NCBI GenBank assembly: GCA_964576135.1
Contig: CAZNTZ010000006.1
Location: 1 to 35,751, forward strand
DNA from: CAZNTZ01 sp964576135
GTDB lineage: Bacteria; Pseudomonadota; Alphaproteobacteria; Rs-D84
DNA length: 35,751 nt
Reading direction: 5' to 3'
Below the pieces are notes generated by a model, which had not been told where the DNA came from, did not search any database, and saw nothing but the letters and a program-made list of their open reading frames with translations. Below are positions 32,528 to 35,751 of this stretch, one piece after another (positions within the stretch are counted from its first letter, which is position 1; each line of letters begins with the position of its first letter). Position numbers and translations under genes: made by a program.

Positions 32528-33109
32528 TTATTTCTTTTCTAAAATTGAATCGATTAAACCGAATTCTTTGGCCTCAGCAGATGTCATCCAGTTATCACGT
32601 TCCATGGCATCAAATAATTCTTTTTTATCTTTGCCAGTAAACATTGCCATTTGATCAATTAATTTATTTTTATTTCGTTGATATTCTTTCAAACGAATTT
32701 CCATATCTGTAATTTGACCTTCGGCACCAGCATGTGGTTGATGAATCATAATGCTTGTATTTGGCAAAGCCATACGCTTGCCTTTTTCACCTGCTGCCAA
32801 CAGAACGGCACCCATCGATGCAACCAAGCCCATACCGATTGTTGAAACAGGCGATTTGATATAATGCATGGTGTCCATAATTGCCCAACCCGCAGTTACA
32901 TCACCGCCGGGGGTATTTATATAAAGTGAAATTTCTTTGTTTGGATTTTCTGATTCTAAAAATAACAATTGTGCAATGATTGTGTTTGCCATTGCATGTT
33001 CAACCGGCCCAGACAGCATAATTATTCTGTCGCGCAACAGGCGGGAATAAATATCGAACGAGCGTTCGCCGCGGCTGGATTCTTCGACTACGATTGGGAC
33101 AAGTGACAT
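32528..33109 (-). CDS. clpP: ATP-dependent Clp protease proteolytic subunit ClpP
   Basis: This 193-residue serine peptidase forms the tetradecameric chamber used by ClpX. The catalytic triad is Ser98 (LVASMGAVLLAAG), His123 (MIHQPHAG) and Asp172 (MERDNWMTSAEA). The oxyanion GGDVTAG and the IYSRLLRDRIIML motif are also present. The start at 33109 (MSLVPIVVEESSRGERSFDI) follows AAAGGAATTTAAT. A longer upstream start is unlikely. No trigger-factor gene precedes it; ftsY lies upstream on the same strand with a 74-base gap. Confidence 0.98.
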   Translation of the reverse strand: MSLVPIVVEESSRGERSFDIYSRLLRDRIIMLSGPVEHAMANTIIAQLLFLESENPNKEISLYINTPGGDVTAGWAIMDTMHYIKSPVSTIGMGLVASMGAVLLAAGEKGKRMALPNTSIMIHQPHAGAEGQITDMEIRLKEYQRNKNKLIDQMAMFTGKDKKELFDAMERDNWMTSAEAKEFGLIDSILEKK

Positions 33110-33183
33110 ATTAAATTCCTTTTGTTCGATTTTATCACGCAAAATACCGATTCGCTAATTTATATAGGTAAATTTACTAATCT

Positions 33184-34056
33184 TTACAAGTCCAGCAGTT
33201 TTCTAAGGTATTCCTGGGCATCAAAGTCTTTTAGGTCATCAATTTTTTCGCCGCATCCAACCGCATAAACGGGCAGGGGATTTTTATTCGCCGATGCGTA
33301 TGAAATCAAAAAACCACCCTTGCTGGTGCTGTCCATTTTTGTGATTATAAGGCCGGACAGTGGGGCTACTTTATCAAAAAATTCTATTTGGTTTAATGCA
33401 TTTTGCCCATTATTTGCATCCAATACCAGCAATGTTTCATGTGGGGCATCAGGCATAATCTTTTTTATAACGCGAATTATTTTTGATAACTCTTCCATTA
33501 AGTCTGCACGGTTATGAAGTCTGCCGGCAGTATCCAGTATTACAATGTCTGCGTTTTCATTATTTGCTGTTTCTATGGTTTTAAAAGCTGTAGTTGCTGG
33601 GTCACGATCACCACAAATTATTTTTGCCCCAGCAGTTTTTGCCCACCAATCCAGTTGATCAAAAGCAGCGGCACGGAATGTATCACAAGAACCAATTATA
33701 ACTTTTTTACCTTGGTTTCCTAGTTTTGCAGCCAATTTTCCAATAGTTGTAGTCTTGCCCGCGCCGTTAACGCCGATAACAAGAATAATATGTGTTTTTT
33801 CTGATGTATTATTTTCAGAATTAATTGTTGTAATTTTTTCTGTTATTGGACGAAGTATATCGGCCAATGCTTGTTTTATTTCCGATTCGGAAGTTTGTGA
33901 ATCTGGGCGAAATCTAGAGCGTAAATTGCGAATAATTTCATCGGCCAAGTTTGGCGCAATATCCGCGCCAATAAGTGCATCTGTCAAAGATTCCAAAGTT
34001 GCGCTATCGAGTTTCTGCGGGGCAAAAATGTTTTTTATTTTACTGAATATTCCCAT
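33184..34056 (-). CDS. ftsY: Signal recognition particle receptor FtsY
   Basis: This SRP-family GTPase docks SRP-ribosome complexes at SecYEG for co-translational membrane insertion. It has 290 residues: an N domain (1-85), then the G domain with G1 GVNGAGKTTT (from Gly95), DTFRAAAFDQL, DTAGR, TKMDSTSKGG and the C-terminal YAVGCGEKIDDLKDFDAQEY. It lacks the long acidic A domain of E. coli FtsY, as in many short forms. No Shine-Dalgarno sequence is seen before the ATG. A TATGAT -10 ends 6 bases upstream, which points to a leaderless transcript. Confidence 0.96.
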   Translation of the reverse strand: MGIFSKIKNIFAPQKLDSATLESLTDALIGADIAPNLADEIIRNLRSRFRPDSQTSESEIKQALADILRPITEKITTINSENNTSEKTHIILVIGVNGAGKTTTIGKLAAKLGNQGKKVIIGSCDTFRAAAFDQLDWWAKTAGAKIICGDRDPATTAFKTIETANNENADIVILDTAGRLHNRADLMEELSKIIRVIKKIMPDAPHETLLVLDANNGQNALNQIEFFDKVAPLSGLIITKMDSTSKGGFLISYASANKNPLPVYAVGCGEKIDDLKDFDAQEYLRKLLDL

Positions 34057-34062
34057 GCGTAT

Positions 34063-34068
34063 ATCATA
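34063..34068 (-). promoter_or_regulatory. -10 element of ftsY
   Basis: On the minus strand TATGAT lies six bases before the ftsY ATG. The -35 region at 17 bases is poor (TTAGAA). The closeness to the ATG suggests a leaderless mRNA. Confidence 0.4.
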
Positions 34069-34107
34069 GCGTGAAAAATCAAAATTTCTAATAATTTTTG
34101 TTATTGA

Positions 34108-34136
34108 TTGACATTTTTATATTTTCGTCTAATAAT
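34108..34136 (+). promoter_or_regulatory. Promoter of the small helical gene pair
   Basis: A perfect TTGACA (34108-34113) is followed after 16 bases by TAATAAT (34130-34136). The ATG is at 34168, with AAAGG in between. Confidence 0.6.
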
Positions 34137-34167
34137 CTGCAATATAAAAACACAAAGGTATATTGAT

Positions 34168-34554
34168 ATGATAAATATAGTTCAAAAATACAAAATATGG
34201 TCACAAGAAAATAAATTAGCAAAAATCCAATTGCATATTGGCGATCTAGAAGCTGATTTAGATTTTGCCAAGAAAGATTTGAAAGTTATATTGGAATTAC
34301 ATAATACAATTAGATCAGAAAAAGTTCTGAATTTAACTAATGAACAAATATTAATAATTGAAAAATACAGCAAATATACTGATTTCTTGGGAATAAATGA
34401 TGATGCCAGAATGATTATTCATACAAAATATTTATCAGCAAAAAAACAATTAGAAGAAGGTATTGTCTATATAAACCAGTTTATTAATGCAGAAAAAATA
34501 AAAGAGCAACGCATGGCATCGGAAATAAAATCTTTAAAACAAAAGGTTAAATAA
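34168..34554 (+). CDS. Small helical protein (128 aa)
   Basis: Not recognised. The start at 34168 (MINIVQKYKIWSQENK) has AAAGG about 10 bases upstream and lies after the promoter; an upstream in-frame ATG falls inside the promoter. The protein is Lys/Ile/Glu-rich, with coiled-coil-like heptads (HIGDLEADLDFAKKDLKVIL; YLSAKKQLEEGIVYINQFIN), no signal peptide and no TM segment. The central part resembles its downstream neighbour (EKYSKYTDFL compared with NEYSNYLRKK). Its stop overlaps that neighbour's start by one base (TAATG). Confidence 0.6.
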   Translation: MINIVQKYKIWSQENKLAKIQLHIGDLEADLDFAKKDLKVILELHNTIRSEKVLNLTNEQILIIEKYSKYTDFLGINDDARMIIHTKYLSAKKQLEEGIVYINQFINAEKIKEQRMASEIKSLKQKVK

Positions 34555-34823
34555 TGTTTATGCTATTACAAAATTTTAGACTTCAGAAATTGCATGAAAA
34601 GTTGCAAAATATTAAATATTTGAAAGTTTTCACAGAATATGATTTAGCGGTTGTTCAGAGCAGTATTATTCTTTCGCGTGGAAAAATTTCTCTAGAAGCA
34701 TTTGTTGGATTAAACGAATATTCTAATTATCTGAGAAAAAAAATGGCAGAGTTAGTTCAACAAGAAAAAAATATAACAGGGTTAATTCAAAGTATCGACA
34801 AAAATTATACAATTGTCAGATAA
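34554..34823 (+). CDS. Small helical protein (89 aa)
   Basis: Not recognised. It starts in the TAATG overlap with the preceding gene, so translation is probably coupled. It is helical and basic (FRLQKLHEKLQNIKYLKVFT, then GKISLEAFVGLNEYSNYLRK), with no export signal. It aligns loosely with the middle of the preceding protein, suggesting a tandem duplication. It ends just before a terminator shared with pgk. Confidence 0.58.
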   Translation: MFMLLQNFRLQKLHEKLQNIKYLKVFTEYDLAVVQSSIILSRGKISLEAFVGLNEYSNYLRKKMAELVQQEKNITGLIQSIDKNYTIVR

Positions 34824-34835
34824 TAAATATTAAAT

Positions 34836-34865
34836 AAAAAATACGGCCATTTGGCCGTATTTTTT
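34836..34865. terminator. Bidirectional terminator between the small gene pair and pgk
   Basis: AAATACGGCC and GGCCGTATTT pair perfectly around ATTT, flanked by A- and T-runs, between convergent transcription units. It overlaps the pgk stop codon. Confidence 0.9.
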
Positions 34866-35751
34866 ATTTCGCAAGTGCTGCTATGCCTGGTAATTCTATA
34901 CCTTCGATAAATTCCAAAAATGCACCGCCGCCTGTCGATACATAGGTCATTGCATCTTTGGTTCCTGTGGCTTCCAATGCTGCTACAACGTCTCCACCAC
35001 CAATGATGGATTTTAATTTACCTTCTTGGGTGCGTTTCGCAATGTGATTTGCCAATTCAAAAGTTCCACGTGACCATGTTGGTTGCCATTCAGCCATTCC
35101 AACAGGTCCGTTCCAAACGACTGTTTCAACAGAATCAACTGCATCACAGAATTTCTTTATAGACAGTGGACCTTCATCCAAGATTTTATCCGCGCCACTA
35201 ATATCTGCAATCAACTTATCCTCACGCTCTGCATTTGGATCTAAAACTTGGGCGATACCTTTGTCAATTGACAGTAAAACTTCGCAATTGTTTTCTTTTG
35301 CAGCATGCATTACAGCGATTGCGGTATCTTTTTCAGATTTTTCGCAAAGTGATTCTCCGACATCCATGCCCAATGCGTATGCGAAAGTATTTCCAAGTCC
35401 GCCACCTATGATAATTTTATTGCAAAGTTTAACCAGAGATTTTAAAACGCCAATTTTGCTTGATACTTTGGCACCCGCGATAATTCCGAGTAATGGACGT
35501 TTCGGGTTTTCCATAAGTACTGATATTTCATGAATTTCACGTGACAATAATTCACCAGCAAATGATGGTAAGAATTTTGTAATACCAAATGTGCTTGCAT
35601 GTGCACGGTGGCTGACCGCAAAAGCATCATTTACATAATAATCAAATCCGTCCGCTAATTTTTTTGAAAATTCTGTATCGTTTTCTTCTTCGGCTGCATA
35701 GAAACGTAAATTTTCGAGTAATACGACTTTCTCTGAAGAATTATTAATAGA
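34864..35751 (-). CDS. pgk: Phosphoglycerate kinase, C-terminal part
   Basis: Pgk makes ATP from 1,3-bisphosphoglycerate in glycolysis. The frame is open from the right edge of the window to the stop, 295 codons; roughly the first 100 residues lie outside. Visible parts are VVLLENLRF, then DAFAVSHRAHAST, the hinge region with LLGIIAGAKVSSKIGVLK, the nucleotide-binding GGGLGNTF, WNGPVGMAEW (usually WNGPMGVFE) and the C-terminal STGGGAFLEFIEG. The true N-terminus is not seen, so no start can be assigned; an internal TTG at 35545-35547 is not a start. Confidence 0.96.
   Translation of the reverse strand, partial: SINNSSEKVVLLENLRFYAAEEENDTEFSKKLADGFDYYVNDAFAVSHRAHASTFGITKFLPSFAGELLSREIHEISVLMENPKRPLLGIIAGAKVSSKIGVLKSLVKLCNKIIIGGGLGNTFAYALGMDVGESLCEKSEKDTAIAVMHAAKENNCEVLLSIDKGIAQVLDPNAEREDKLIADISGADKILDEGPLSIKKFCDAVDSVETVVWNGPVGMAEWQPTWSRGTFELANHIAKRTQEGKLKSIIGGGDVVAALEATGTKDAMTYVSTGGGAFLEFIEGIELPGIAALAK

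Noticed and set aside
34168..34823. Toxin-antitoxin pair
   Set aside because: Sizes and overlap would fit, but neither protein shows a DNA-binding antitoxin motif or a known toxin fold.
1..35751. tRNA, rRNA, CRISPR array, insertion sequence or riboswitch
   Set aside because: Looked for in the intergenic gaps on both strands. No cloverleaf, regular repeat-spacer array, transposase or known aptamer pattern was seen.

Overview
The window looks like a piece of an AT-rich, Gram-negative chromosome. It is probably an alphaproteobacterium, perhaps host- or gut-associated, and probably a metagenome assembly. The support is: the S10/spc/alpha ribosomal gene order (rpsC to rplQ); an L17 with a Lys/Ala-rich tail; adjacent clpP-clpX; exported proteins with Sec signal peptides; and an autotransporter, which requires an outer membrane. 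The taxonomic placement is inference. Two scars point to draft assembly: a synonymously diverged 62-nt duplication inside rpsC, and a run of 10 N inside the autotransporter gene.

Layout. (1) 1-9775 and 9914-10468, + strand: rpsC (3' part), rplP, rpmC, rpsQ, rplN, rplX, rplE, rpsN, rpsH, rplF, rplR, rpsE, rpmD, rplO, secY, rpsM, rpsK, then rpoA and rplQ. No adk lies between secY and rpsM. The alpha operon is split: a perfect 14-bp-stem terminator follows rpsK, then comes a small gene with an HEXXH zinc-protease signature, and then rpoA restarts from a consensus promoter. Three hairpins in a row separate rpoA from rplQ. (2) 10499-13936: a two-gene BcgI-like restriction-modification island, made of a fused nuclease-methylase and a two-TRD specificity subunit. 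It has its own extended -10 promoter and a terminator. (3) 14042-23980: a block of exported cysteine-rich proteins in several transcription units (963 aa; 590 aa; a two-TM protein of 328 aa; and a four-gene operon of 285, 467, 258 and 327 aa). They share a C-x6-C-x(4 or 6)-C-x6-C motif, glycine-zipper hydrophobic segments and a WDD/C/KPG motif. I recognise no described family here, and this is the most novel part of the window. (4) 24007-24666, - strand: a small two-TM protein. (5) 24836-28427: an autotransporter with ankyrin repeats, a degenerate subtilisin-like passenger and a beta-barrel. (6) 28472-35751: housekeeping genes. tpiA-grpE, clpP-clpX, ftsY and pgk (5' part off the window) are on the - strand. 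A PpiD/SurA-like periplasmic folding factor and a pair of small helical proteins are on the + strand.

How the genes fit together. The left third is translation, transcription and secretion machinery (ribosome, RNA polymerase alpha, SecY). SecY and FtsY are on the route by which the Cys-rich and autotransporter proteins would be exported, and the PpiD-like protein could assist their folding in the periplasm. Operon boundaries are well marked by intrinsic terminators, several of them bidirectional between convergent genes. Promoters are sigma70-like. The Cys-rich units mostly use an extended -10 (TGnTAnAAT), and three genes appear to be transcribed as leaderless mRNAs.
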